A DNA stretch of 63,463 bases, from positions 1 to 63,463 of the forward strand of contig CAJXOA010000009.1 in assembly GCA_913057685.1 (NCBI GenBank), in the 5' to 3' direction. Origin of the DNA: an uncultured Trueperaceae bacterium. Its GTDB lineage: Bacteria > Deinococcota > Deinococci > Deinococcales > Trueperaceae. The position numbers and the translations under genes are program-made. The notes under the pieces are model-generated. The model did not search any database and was not told where the DNA came from. It worked only from the letters and a program-made list of their open reading frames with translations. Position 1 is the first letter of the stretch. Every line of letters begins with the position of its first letter. Below are positions 32,523 to 40,653 of this stretch, one piece after another.

Positions 32523-33374
32523 TTACTCGCTGCGCGCCGAGGCGAGCACCGCGTCGCTGCCGACCCGCGCAGCGAGCGCCGGCGCGACCCACACCTCGCG
32601 CCCGGTCGCCTCGGCGTCGGGGCGTTCGGGAAGCTCGACGGCGCGCACGAGGACCTCGCCGCCGTCACCGGTCCGCAGGACCCACAACGAGCCCGGGCGG
32701 GCGCCCGGCACGACGACGTCGTAGCCGGACAGGCGGGCGTCGACGCGGATCGGCGCCGGGCCCGAGGGCGGTCCGGCGGGCGTGAGGCGGACGCGGGCGG
32801 TGCCGCTGCCGATCATGCCGATCGCCTCCGCCGCGGCGCGGGAGAGGTCGATGACGCGGCCCTGCACGAACGGACCGCGGTCGTTGATGCGGACGACGAC
32901 GCTGCGCTCCGTCGCGAGGTTCGTGACGCGGACGCGCACCCCGAACGGGAGGGTCCGGTGGGCGGCGGTCAACAACGTCGGGTCGAACGTCTCGCCGTTG
33001 GCGGTGGGTCGCCCCACGAAGTTCGGGCCGTACCACGAGGCGACGCCGGTCTGCGTCCAGGCGGGTGGGACGCTCGGCGGGGTGGGTGGCCGCAGCGCCG
33101 CGGCGGGGGCCGCCCCGCCGTCCATCCCGCCGTCCGTGGGGGCGTCCGCGGGGGCGTCCAGGGGGGCGTCCGCGGGGTCGTCCGGGGCGGCGCGGACGGC
33201 GACGGCGCCCGCCCCCTCGAACAACTGCGGGCCGTCGCCCGGCGTGCGGGTCGGGGCGGTGACGGCGGCGCCCGCCGCCGACCGCGCCGGCGGGTCCGGC
33301 GCGACGGCGGGCGCGCACGCGCCGAGGAGGGTGGCGGCGGCGAGGGCGAGCGCAACGAGCCGTCCGGCGTTCAC
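32523..33374 (-). CDS. rlpA: RlpA-like lipoprotein (septal lytic transglycosylase family)
   Basis: Envelope lipoprotein that trims denuded peptidoglycan strands at the septum in the studied members. The signal peptide ends in the lipobox LLGAC (Cys20). A disordered region (30-105) has DAP-type tetrapeptide repeats. The double-psi beta-barrel domain (about 108-200) has [30 protein letters not shown] and [19 protein letters not shown]-terminal domain of unclear type follows. GTG start 6 bases after TAGGAT. Confidence 0.9.
   Translation of the reverse strand: MNAGRLVALALAAATLLGACAPAVAPDPPARSAAGAAVTAPTRTPGDGPQLFEGAGAVAVRAAPDDPADAPLDAPADAPTDGGMDGGAAPAAALRPPTPPSVPPAWTQTGVASWYGPNFVGRPTANGETFDPTLLTAAHRTLPFGVRVRVTNLATERSVVVRINDRGPFVQGRVIDLSRAAAEAIGMIGSGTARVRLTPAGPPSGPAPIRVDARLSGYDVVVPGARPGSLWVLRTGDGGEVLVRAVELPERPDAEATGREVWVAPALAARVGSDAVLASARSE
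33129..33188. repeat. 12-bp minisatellite in rlpA
   Basis: About five 12-base units (such as GGCGTCCGCGGG on the plus strand) in frame in the rlpA linker, encoding [12 protein letters not shown]-like tetrapeptides. Confidence 0.65.
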
Positions 33375-33380
33375 GCCGGC

Positions 33381-33386
33381 ATCCTA
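33381..33386 (-). promoter_or_regulatory. Leaderless-type -10, rlpA
   Basis: TAGGAT on the minus strand, 6 bases before the GTG at 33374. Faces the tatD promoter across a 59-bp gap. Confidence 0.6.
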
Positions 33387-33421
33387 CCCGCCGGGACGGC
33401 GTGCGCGGCGCGGCGCTCGGC

Positions 33422-33427
33422 TACCCT
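33422..33427 (+). promoter_or_regulatory. Leaderless-type -10, tatD
   Basis: TACCCT, 6 bases before the GTG at 33434. Confidence 0.6.
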
Positions 33428-33433
33428 GAACGG

Positions 33434-34222
33434 GTGATCGACAGCCACTGCCACCTCGACCGCCTGGACGACCTCGACGCCGCACTGGACGCCGACCTGG
33501 ACGCCTTCGTGAGCGTCGGGACCGACGCGGCGCGCAGCGCGGCGACCGTCGCCCTCGCCGAACGCGACCCGCGCGTGTACGCCGTCGTCGGGCTGCACCC
33601 GAACGAGGCGTCGCGCATCGACGACCCGAGCGAGCGCGCGGGGCTCGAGGCGCTCCTCGACCACCCCCGCGTCGTCGCGATCGGCGAGACCGGCTTCGAC
33701 GACCACTGGGACGACGAGACCCTGGAGGCGCAACGCCGCGCCTTCGACGTGCACGCCGCATGGGCGCGCGCCACCGGTAAGCCGCTGGTGCTGCACGTCC
33801 GCGACCGGCAGGGGGGGAGCGACGCGTCGCACGCCGCCGCCGAGGCGGTGCGGGCGACGCCGGGGGTGCCCGGGGTCCTGCACTGTTTCGGGGGGAGCGA
33901 CGAGCTGCTGGAGGTCGGGCTGGCCGCCGACTGGTTCGTGTCGTTCGCGGGGAACCTGACGTACAAGAGCGCAGCCCGCCTCCGCGAGGTCGCCGCCCGC
34001 GTGCCCGACGCGCGCCTGCTCGTCGAGACCGACGCGCCGTTCCTGGCGCCGGTCCCGCACCGGGGGGAGCGCAACCGCCCCGCGTGGGTGCGGCACACCG
34101 CGCAGGTCCTCGCCGAGGTGCGCGGCACGTCGCTGGCGGCGTTGGAGCCGCGCCTCGACGCGAACGCGCGGGCGTTCTACCGGTTGCCGGACCCGCCGGT
34201 GCGTTCGACGTCGGGTTCGTGA
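33434..34222 (+). CDS. tatD: TatD-family metal-dependent deoxyribonuclease
   Basis: TIM-barrel hydrolase acting on DNA 3' ends or D-aminoacyl-type substrates in different members. Metal ligands are in MIDSHCHLDRLD, IGETGFDDHWDD, LVLHVRD, VLHCFGGSDE and LVETDAPFLAP. 262 residues. Leaderless GTG start. The last 46 bases overlap the convergent DUF4258 gene. Confidence 0.92.
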   Translation: MIDSHCHLDRLDDLDAALDADLDAFVSVGTDAARSAATVALAERDPRVYAVVGLHPNEASRIDDPSERAGLEALLDHPRVVAIGETGFDDHWDDETLEAQRRAFDVHAAWARATGKPLVLHVRDRQGGSDASHAAAEAVRATPGVPGVLHCFGGSDELLEVGLAADWFVSFAGNLTYKSAARLREVAARVPDARLLVETDAPFLAPVPHRGERNRPAWVRHTAQVLAEVRGTSLAALEPRLDANARAFYRLPDPPVRSTSGS

Positions 34223-34653
34223 CGGTCGTAGCGCAGGACCTCCGCGAGGCGGGCGCGGGAGGGGGCGCGGTGGGGGTCGCGGGGGATGAAGGCGGTGACG
34301 ACGTCGACGAAGCGGGGCTTGGCGAACTCCAGGACGACGTGCAGGGGGACCTTCACGTCGCGGCTGGCGGGGATCCACCCCAACACCAGCAACCGTTCGT
34401 CCTCGAGGTAACGCACGAGTTCGCGGCCGTGCAGGATCGTCGCGACGACGTCGCGTTCGGTGAACCCTTCGCTGGCGGCGTGGCGGACCGCGTGCCGCCC
34501 GAGGCGGTAGCGGCCCTCCTTGACGTGCGGTTGCAGGTCGGTGAGGACGCGGCGGCGGGGGGCGCGCCGGGGGGTCGGCTCGCGCGCCGGGCCGGACGAC
34601 GGCGCGGGCGTCGCGTCGGGGGTCGTCTCGGATCCAGGCGTCCGCCGGCCCAT
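34177..34653 (-). CDS. DUF4258-like protein
   Basis: 158 residues. A disordered N-terminal third rich in proline, then a small alpha/beta domain with GRYRLGRHAVRHAASEGFTE, ILHGRELVRYLEDERLLVLG and LHVVLEF, which resembles DUF4258, a fold related to RelE-type toxins. No antitoxin-like partner is adjacent on the same strand. GAGGAGG lies 5 bases before the ATG at 34653; TACCCT (34697-34692) would give a 30-base leader. Confidence 0.75.
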   Translation of the reverse strand: MGRRTPGSETTPDATPAPSSGPAREPTPRRAPRRRVLTDLQPHVKEGRYRLGRHAVRHAASEGFTERDVVATILHGRELVRYLEDERLLVLGWIPASRDVKVPLHVVLEFAKPRFVDVVTAFIPRDPHRAPSRARLAEVLRYDRHEPDVERTGGSGNR

Positions 34654-34721
34654 GTCCGCCTCCTCGCGCGCTCAACCTGCGGCGCAGCGTCAGGGTAGCA
34701 CGCGACCCTCCGCCGGTCGGC

Positions 34722-34727
34722 TACCCT
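34722..34727 (+). promoter_or_regulatory. Leaderless-type -10, unknown gene at 34734
   Basis: TACCCT, 6 bases before the ATG at 34734. Confidence 0.6.
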
Positions 34728-34733
34728 CACGGC

Positions 34734-35030
34734 ATGGATTCCGCCCCTCTCGTGACCTTCCTCGAGCGCCGCGACGCCGGCGCTCACGCCGCCCTCGCGA
34801 CGCTGCGCGACGCCTTCGCGCGGCGCGGGACGCCCGCCCGCCTCCTGCGCGGCCGGCAGGAGCCCGACACCTGGTTGTTGGTCGTCGACGGCGACCCGTT
34901 CGCCGGCGACGCGCCGTTCCCGACCCACGGCGTCGACGCCGCCGCCGCCGACCACCTCGCGGAGCACCGCGACGGCGGGCGCGACGTGCGCGCCTGGACG
35001 TTCGTCGAGGTGCGCGAGGGGGCGGCGTGA
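34734..35030 (+). CDS. Small protein of unknown function
   Basis: 98 residues, soluble, with an alpha/beta look (APLVTFLERRDAGAHAALAT, DTWLLVVDGDPF, DVRAWTFVEVREGAA). I do not recognise it. Leaderless ATG, and a GTGA overlap couples it to the hydrolase-like gene downstream. Confidence 0.7.
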   Translation: MDSAPLVTFLERRDAGAHAALATLRDAFARRGTPARLLRGRQEPDTWLLVVDGDPFAGDAPFPTHGVDAAAADHLAEHRDGGRDVRAWTFVEVREGAA

Positions 35031-35938
35031 GCGGCGACTGGATCGACGCGCCCATCACCATCCAAACGAAGGACGCCGACCTGTACGTCGAGCAGGTCGG
35101 TCCGCAGGAGGCGCCGGTGCTGTACTACCTGCACGGCGGGCCGGGCTACAGCGCCTTCAGCTTCCGGGACCTGATGGGCGACGAACTCGAGGGGTTCCGC
35201 GTCGTCTACGCCGACCAGCGGGGGGGCGGACGCAGCTACGCCGGGGGGCCGTTCACCGTCGACGACCTCGCCGGCGACGTCGCCACCACCCTCGATGCGC
35301 TTCGGCTGCCCGCCGCCACCCTCCTCGCGCACGGGTTCGGTGCGATTCCGGCGTTGCGCGCTGCGCGCCTCCACCCCGAACGCGTCGCGCGGGTGGTGCT
35401 GATCAACCCGTGGTTCTCCATGCCCCTCCTCGCCCGCACCCTGCAACGCCGCGCCGCGGTGCTCGCCGGCGCGCCGGACGAGGCGCTGCCGGACGAAGCG
35501 ACGTTGGCGGCGCAGGGGGAGTTGCCGCCCGACGCCCTCGATCCCGACGCCCTGTCGGAACGGGCGTACGACCTGATCGCACCCAAACAGCTGTTCGACG
35601 ACCTGGAGTTCCCCCTCCCGACGACCCGCATGCGCCTCGAGCACGTCGACGCCGTCGCGCAGTTCGGGCCGCAGCGGGCCGACGCGCCCGAGGACGTTTG
35701 GCACGCCGACGCCCTCGCGGACCTCGCGGACCTCACGGTGGCGCCCGTCGCGCTGTTCGGGCGGCAGGACGGCACCAGCGTCCCCGACCAGGCGGAGGCG
35801 GGGTTGGGGCGCCGCCCGGACGCGACCACCGGCCTGGTCGACGCCGGCCACTACCCGTGGATCGACGATCCCGACGCGTTCGTTCCGCTCCTGCACGAGG
35901 CGCTCGGGGGGGCGCCTGCTATCGTGCCGTCGGAATGA
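35027..35938 (+). CDS. Alpha/beta-hydrolase fold protein lacking the nucleophile serine
   Basis: Resembles prolyl iminopeptidase-type hydrolases (303 residues). The oxyanion motif YYLHGGPGYSAF, VYADQRGGGRS and the His-bearing VDAGHYPWIDDPDAF are present, and LFGRQDGTSVP supplies the acid. At the nucleophile elbow the usual GxSxG reads AHGFG (residues 101-105), so Ser is Gly103 (codon GGG at 35333-35335). It may be non-catalytic or act by another mechanism. GTG start in the previous stop; ATGA overlap with the next gene. Confidence 0.85.
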   Translation: MSGDWIDAPITIQTKDADLYVEQVGPQEAPVLYYLHGGPGYSAFSFRDLMGDELEGFRVVYADQRGGGRSYAGGPFTVDDLAGDVATTLDALRLPAATLLAHGFGAIPALRAARLHPERVARVVLINPWFSMPLLARTLQRRAAVLAGAPDEALPDEATLAAQGELPPDALDPDALSERAYDLIAPKQLFDDLEFPLPTTRMRLEHVDAVAQFGPQRADAPEDVWHADALADLADLTVAPVALFGRQDGTSVPDQAEAGLGRRPDATTGLVDAGHYPWIDDPDAFVPLLHEALGGAPAIVPSE

Positions 35939-36510
35939 CCACGCCCGCCCACGCGCCCCCTCCGCCCGCACGTCGCGCGCCCGACCTGCGCCTCGCGACC
36001 CTCGTCGAACTCGACGCCGGCCGGCTGGCCGACCTCGGGGTCGACGGGGTGCTGCTGGACGTCGACGAGACCCTCGTGCCGGCGGGCGTGCACGAACCCA
36101 GCGCGGCGGTCGCGGGGTGGGTGGCGCAGGTCCGCGCGCGTGGCCTGCGCGTCGCGGGCGTCTCGAACGGCGCTCCCAAGCGCGTCGCGAACGTCGCGCG
36201 CGCGGTCGGGATCCCCGCCGTGTCGCTCGCCGGGAAGCCGTGGCCGGGGACCTTCCGGCGGGCCGCTGCCCGCCTCGACCTGCCGCCGCACCGCGTCGCG
36301 ATGGTCGGCGACCAGTGGTTCACCGACGTGCTCGGCGCCTACCTGGCGGGCCTCCGCACCGTGCAGGTGACGCCGCTCTCCGACGGCGGCCTGCCGCACA
36401 CGCGGCTGTTGCGTCGCGTCGAGCGGCGCCTCGAGCGGCGGCGCACCCACGCGCTCGGCGCGACCGACGAGGGGAGGTCGGCGGATGGCGTCGCTCAGCG
36501 TCGCGGATAA
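35935..36510 (+). CDS. YqeG-like HAD phosphatase, subfamily IIIA
   Basis: 191 residues. HAD motif I is LLDVDETLVP, motif II GVSNGAP, the lysine lies in LAGKPWPGTFRRAA and motif IV is MVGDQWFTDVLGA. The family dephosphorylates small phosphate esters, and in plants phosphatidylglycerophosphate. The C-terminal 25 residues overlap pilB. Starts in the hydrolase stop (ATGA). Confidence 0.9.
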   Translation: MTTPAHAPPPPARRAPDLRLATLVELDAGRLADLGVDGVLLDVDETLVPAGVHEPSAAVAGWVAQVRARGLRVAGVSNGAPKRVANVARAVGIPAVSLAGKPWPGTFRRAAARLDLPPHRVAMVGDQWFTDVLGAYLAGLRTVQVTPLSDGGLPHTRLLRRVERRLERRRTHALGATDEGRSADGVAQRRG

Positions 36511-39142
36511 ACGCCTCGGGGCGGTCCTCCTCGAGCGGGGCGACGTCAGCGACGCCGCCCTGCAGGAAGCGATCCAACGCAGCGACGCGAGCGGCGAGCG
36601 GCTCGCCGACGCGCTCGTGCACCTCGGGATCGTCAGCGAGGACCGCATCGCGCACGCCGTGGAGCACGCCATGGGCGTGCCCCGCGTCGCGCTGCCGCGC
36701 ATCGACGTCGAAGCGGACGCCATTCGGTCGTTGCCCGGCGAGGTCGCGCAGTCGCTCGGCGCGGTGCCGTTCGCGCGGCGCGACCACCACCTCCGCGTCG
36801 CCTTCCGCGACCCCCTCGACATGCTCGCCGTCGAGGCGGTCGAGGACGCCTCGGGCTGCGTCGTCGAACGCTTCCAGGCGCTCGACCGGGAGATCGATTG
36901 GGCGTTGGCGACGCACTACCCCGACCTCGGCCTGGAGCCGCCCGACGACGTCGAACGCGACCTCGGCGGGCGCCTCGGGGCGCGGGCGGTGGAGCACGGC
37001 TTCACGACGCAGGCGCACCTCGACGCCGCCATTGACGCGCAGAAGCGGACCGGCGCCCGCTTGGGTCGGCAGCTGCTGGACGACGGCGCGATCGACGAGG
37101 TCCAGCTCGCGCAGTTGCTGGCCGAACAGGCGAACCTGCCCTTCACCACCGACCTGCAGGACGCCTCCGAGGACGAACGCCTCACCCGGACGCTGTTGCG
37201 CCTCGACGCGGTGCAGTTCGACGCCGTCCCGGTCTCCGAAGAGGGCGGCGTCGTGCGCATCGCGCTGGCCGACCCGCACCACCGCGACGACGTCGCGGCG
37301 ATCGTGCCGGGCGAGGCGACGTTCGTCGTCGCCCCCGCCAGCGCGGTCCGCACCCGCATCGACGCGTTGTACGCCGACGACGCCGGGCGGCTGGGCGACA
37401 CGCTGCTGCTGGCGAAGAAGTTGCGCCGCGACCAGTTGCGGCGGGCGTTGGAGACGCAAGCGGAGCTGGACGGCGTCAAGCCGCTCGGCGAGATCCTCGT
37501 CGACCTCGGCTTCGTCGCGCGCGCCGACGTCGACGCCGCCCTCGACCGGCAGCGAGCCGGCGGCGGCGACCTCGAGGACACGCTCGTCGAGTCCGGCCGC
37601 ATGGAGCCCGACGCGCTCGCGAAGAGCTTGGCGATGCAGCTCGGCTACGCGTACGTCGGCGAGGACGTACAGATCGACCCGTACGCCGTGAGCCTCGTGC
37701 CCGAAGCGACGGCGCGCCGCTACCAAGCGATGCCGCTGCGGCTCGAGGACGACGTCCTCGTCGTCGCCATGAAGGACCCCCGGCACGTCTTCGCGCTCGA
37801 CGACCTGCGCCTCATCACCGGCAAGGAGATCCGGCCTGCGGTCGCGACGGAGGACGTCCTCGCGCGGTTGTTGAACCGCTTCTACCGCAGCGAAGCGGAC
37901 ATGGACGAGTTGGCGTCGGCGTTGCTGGAGGAGGTCGGCCAGCGCGAGGAGGAGAGCGAAGCGCCGGACAGCGCCATCGACGAGAACGCCCTCGTGAAGG
38001 TCGTCAACAACCTGATTCGCGAGGCGATCCTGAACGACTTCTCCGACATCCACGTCGAGCCGCGGCCCGACGCGGTGAAGGTCCGCGTCCGCAAGGACGG
38101 CACCCTGCGGGAGTACATGACGATGCCGAAGGCGACGGCGGGCGCCCTGATCGCGCGCATCAAGATCATGGGGGGCCTCAACATCGCCGAACGCCGCCTC
38201 CCGCAGGACGGCCGCGTGCGCTTCCAGGACCGCACGACGGAGGTCGACCTGCGCCTCTCGACGCTGCCGACGGTGTACGGCGAGAAGGCGGTCATGCGGC
38301 TGTTGAAGAAGGCGACGTCGATCCCCGAGATCGAAAAGCTCGGCTTCGCCGACGACGTCTTCGCCCGCTTCGAGGACGTCATCCGCAAGCCGTACGGGAT
38401 GTTCCTGATCACCGGCCCGACCGGGTCGGGCAAGTCGTTCACGAGCTTCAGCATCCTCAAGCGCATCGCGACGCCGGACGTGAACGTCTCCACCGTCGAG
38501 GATCCCGTCGAGTACGAGATCCCCGGCATCAACCAGACGCAGGTCAACACGAAGGCGGGGCTCGACTTCGCGCGGGCGTTGCGGTCGTTCCTGCGGCAGG
38601 ATCCCGACATCATCATGGTCGGCGAGATCCGCGATCACGAGACCGCCAAGATCTCCATGGAGGCGGCCCTCACCGGCCACCTGTTGATCGCGACGTTGCA
38701 CACGAACGACGCCGCGGGCGCCATCACCCGCCTGCAGGAGATGGGGATCGAACCGTTCAACGTCTCCGCGTCGCTGATCGGCGTCCTCGCGCAACGCCTC
38801 GTCCGCAAGGTCTGCACGAAGTGCGCCGTGGCCTACACGCCCGACCCGGACGTCCTGCGGCGCTTGGGACTGGACGACGCCGCGATTCAGGGGCACACCC
38901 TGCGGCGGGGGGTCGGCTGCGAGGCGTGCGACGGGACCGGCTACGACGGGCGGACCGCGATCCACGAACTGTTGGTCGTCGACGACGACGTCGAGGCGGC
39001 GATCGTGCGGGAGGCGTCGGCGCAGGAGCTGCACGACCTCGCGATCGAACACGGCATGCATTCGCTCCGCGAGGATGGGGTCGCCAAGGCCCTCCGGGGC
39101 ATCACCACGCTCGAGGAGGTGCTGGCCCGCACCGCCGAGTGA
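36485..39142 (+). CDS. pilB: Type IV pilus assembly ATPase PilB (Thermus PilF-like)
   Basis: Hexameric motor that drives pilus extension. At 885 residues it is much longer than proteobacterial PilB. Three GSPII_E_N-type repeats lie in the first 470 residues or so (LGAVLLERGDVSDAALQEAI, LGRQLLDDGAIDEVQLAQLL, LGEILVDLGFVARADVDAAL). The ATPase domain has GPTGSGKSFTSF, the Asp box region, Walker B DIIMVGEIRDHETA and a tetracysteine zinc site CTKC...CEAC. In Thermus PilF such N-terminal domains bind cyclic di-GMP. Purine-rich GGGGAGG precedes the ATG. pilT follows 31 bases later. Confidence 0.94.
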   Translation: MASLSVADKRLGAVLLERGDVSDAALQEAIQRSDASGERLADALVHLGIVSEDRIAHAVEHAMGVPRVALPRIDVEADAIRSLPGEVAQSLGAVPFARRDHHLRVAFRDPLDMLAVEAVEDASGCVVERFQALDREIDWALATHYPDLGLEPPDDVERDLGGRLGARAVEHGFTTQAHLDAAIDAQKRTGARLGRQLLDDGAIDEVQLAQLLAEQANLPFTTDLQDASEDERLTRTLLRLDAVQFDAVPVSEEGGVVRIALADPHHRDDVAAIVPGEATFVVAPASAVRTRIDALYADDAGRLGDTLLLAKKLRRDQLRRALETQAELDGVKPLGEILVDLGFVARADVDAALDRQRAGGGDLEDTLVESGRMEPDALAKSLAMQLGYAYVGEDVQIDPYAVSLVPEATARRYQAMPLRLEDDVLVVAMKDPRHVFALDDLRLITGKEIRPAVATEDVLARLLNRFYRSEADMDELASALLEEVGQREEESEAPDSAIDENALVKVVNNLIREAILNDFSDIHVEPRPDAVKVRVRKDGTLREYMTMPKATAGALIARIKIMGGLNIAERRLPQDGRVRFQDRTTEVDLRLSTLPTVYGEKAVMRLLKKATSIPEIEKLGFADDVFARFEDVIRKPYGMFLITGPTGSGKSFTSFSILKRIATPDVNVSTVEDPVEYEIPGINQTQVNTKAGLDFARALRSFLRQDPDIIMVGEIRDHETAKISMEAALTGHLLIATLHTNDAAGAITRLQEMGIEPFNVSASLIGVLAQRLVRKVCTKCAVAYTPDPDVLRRLGLDDAAIQGHTLRRGVGCEACDGTGYDGRTAIHELLVVDDDVEAAIVREASAQELHDLAIEHGMHSLREDGVAKALRGITTLEEVLARTAE

Positions 39143-39173
39143 GCGGCGCGCCGGTCGGCCCGGAAAGGCGTTC

Positions 39174-40334
39174 ATGAGCGACGTTTCGAACCCGCACGCG
39201 TCGGTCGACATGGTCGACCTGTTGCGGCAAGCGATGGACGAGGGGGCGTCGGACCTGCTGATCACGGTCGGTCTGTCGCCGATGCTGAAGATCGACGGGG
39301 CGTGGAACGAGACCGAGCACGACGTCCTGTCGCCGGTCGATACCCGCCGCCTGATGTACGGCATCATGACGGAGAAGCAACAACAGCGGTTCGAGGAGAC
39401 GAAGGACCTCGACTTCTCCTTCAGCCTCTCGGGCGAGGGCCGCTACCGCGTGAACGTCTTCCAGCAACGCGGGTCGGTCGGGGGGGTGCTGCGCACCATC
39501 CACGACGAGGTGTTCTCCTTCGAGGCGTTGGGGTTGCCGCCCGAGGTCGCCGACGTCGCGCGTCTCCCCCGCGGCCTGGTGCTCGTCACCGGCCCCACCG
39601 GCTCGGGGAAGTCGACGACGCTGGCGACGATGATCGACCTGATCAACGAGGCGTCCGCGAAGCACGTCGTGACGGTCGAGGACCCGATCGAGTTCTTCCA
39701 CACCCACAAGCGGTCGGTCGTCAACCAACGCGAGGTCGGCGAGGACACCGAGGACTTCCACGCCGCCCTACGCAGCGTCCTGCGGCAGGCGCCCGACGTC
39801 ATCCTGGTCGGCGAGATGCGCGACCACGAGACGGTCGGGGCGGCGGTCACGGCGGCGGAGACGGGGCACCTGGTGCTCGGCACCCTGCACACGAACACCG
39901 CCGCGGAGGCGGTCGACCGCATCGTCGACGTCTTCCCCGAAGCGCAGCAGGACCAGGTCCGCATCCAGTTGGCGAACAACCTGCAAGCGATCCTGACGCA
40001 GCAGCTGCTACCCCGGCCCGCGGGCGGACGGGCGCTCGCGTACGAACTGTTGATCGCCACGCCCGCGGTCCGCAACCTCATCCGCGAGGCGAAGGGCCAC
40101 CAGATCGCGTCCGCCATCCAGACCGGGGGGGAGTTGGGCATGATCACGATGGACGCCTGCCTCGCCGACCTGCACCTGCGCGGCGAGGTGGATTTCGAGA
40201 CGGCGCGCGCGCGGTCGGTCGATGCCGCGGAGTTCGAGCGGCTCGTCGAGACCGGCGGGACGGCGGTCGGCACCGACGGTCCGCCCCGCGCCCCCGCACC
40301 GCGCGGACCGCAGCTGGGACGCAGCGGACGTTGA
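39174..40334 (+). CDS. pilT: Type IV pilus retraction ATPase PilT
   Basis: Motor for pilus retraction and twitching. 386 residues with SDLLITVGLSPMLKIDG at the start, GPTGSGKSTTLATM, VTVEDPIEF, APDVILVGEMRDHETV, and the AIRNLI-type ending as TPAVRNLIREAK. A 40-residue tail beyond the usual end is proline- and glycine-rich. GGAAAGG precedes the ATG. It is the natural partner of pilB. Confidence 0.95.
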   Translation: MSDVSNPHASVDMVDLLRQAMDEGASDLLITVGLSPMLKIDGAWNETEHDVLSPVDTRRLMYGIMTEKQQQRFEETKDLDFSFSLSGEGRYRVNVFQQRGSVGGVLRTIHDEVFSFEALGLPPEVADVARLPRGLVLVTGPTGSGKSTTLATMIDLINEASAKHVVTVEDPIEFFHTHKRSVVNQREVGEDTEDFHAALRSVLRQAPDVILVGEMRDHETVGAAVTAAETGHLVLGTLHTNTAAEAVDRIVDVFPEAQQDQVRIQLANNLQAILTQQLLPRPAGGRALAYELLIATPAVRNLIREAKGHQIASAIQTGGELGMITMDACLADLHLRGEVDFETARARSVDAAEFERLVETGGTAVGTDGPPRAPAPRGPQLGRSGR

Positions 40335-40374
40335 CGCCCCCACCGAACGCGGGGAACGCCGTCGCACACGCGCG

Positions 40375-40403
40375 TTGACAGGCCGAAGCGGCTTCGGTAT
40401 CGT
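40375..40403 (+). promoter_or_regulatory. leu operon promoter with palindromic spacer
   Basis: TTGACA (40375-40380), a 17-base spacer, TATCGT (40398-40403). The spacer carries the inverted repeat CCGAAGC-G-GCTTCGG (40383-40397), a candidate operator placed exactly between the two boxes. Confidence 0.75.
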
Positions 40404-40410
40404 CGCCGGC

Positions 40411-40491
40411 ATGCGACCGAGACGCCGCCTGGTGTGGGCGCAGTTCGTGCAGCACGTCGGCCTACGTCGCCGTCGGAACGACGGCGCGTGA
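40411..40491 (+). CDS. Candidate leu operon leader peptide
   Basis: 26 residues, MRPRRRLVWAQFVQHVGL followed by an arginine-rich tail. The ATG is 7 bases after TATCGT, so it is leaderless. It contains leucine codons CTG and CTA; CTA seems rare in neighbouring genes, and a stall there would influence the hairpin that starts four bases later. There are also three valine codons. The position between a strong promoter and leuC, with hairpins downstream, fits attenuation, but only two Leu codons are present. Confidence 0.6.
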   Translation: MRPRRRLVWAQFVQHVGLRRRRNDGA

Positions 40492-40572
40492 CGCGCTGCG
40501 TGGGGTCGTCCCGCCGAACCCCGCGCGCTCCGTGGCGACCGTCGTCCCGCCCCCGGTTCCCGACCGGGGGCG
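40468..40572 (+). promoter_or_regulatory. leu leader hairpins, including a terminator-like stem
   Basis: A first hairpin CGCCGTCG/CGACGGCG (40468-40486) sits just after the CTA codon. Its 3' part (40478-40484) can instead pair with 40539-40545. A perfect 10-bp stem CGCCCCCGGT/ACCGGGGGCG (40548-40572, loop TCCCG) follows, without a T-run. The remaining 80 bases to leuC hold only a GGAGG ribosome-binding site. Confidence 0.55.
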
Positions 40573-40653
40573 TCGTCACACCCGCCGGGCCGCGCGTCCC
40601 CCGGACCGCCGGCCGTCCCCTCCGCCCCACCGTCCGCTCCTGGAGGCTCCCGC

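Noticed and set aside
34177-34653. DUF4258 protein as part of a toxin-antitoxin pair
   Set aside because: No antitoxin-like gene is adjacent on the same strand, and the divergent 98-residue protein has no DNA-binding features.
35920-35934. TATCGT before the YqeG-like gene
   Set aside because: Distance is 9 bases and the gene already overlaps the upstream stop (ATGA); probably chance.
36320-39367. A 1015-residue minus-strand frame opposite pilB
   Set aside because: Antisense shadow of a clear PilB; no motif or plausible start.
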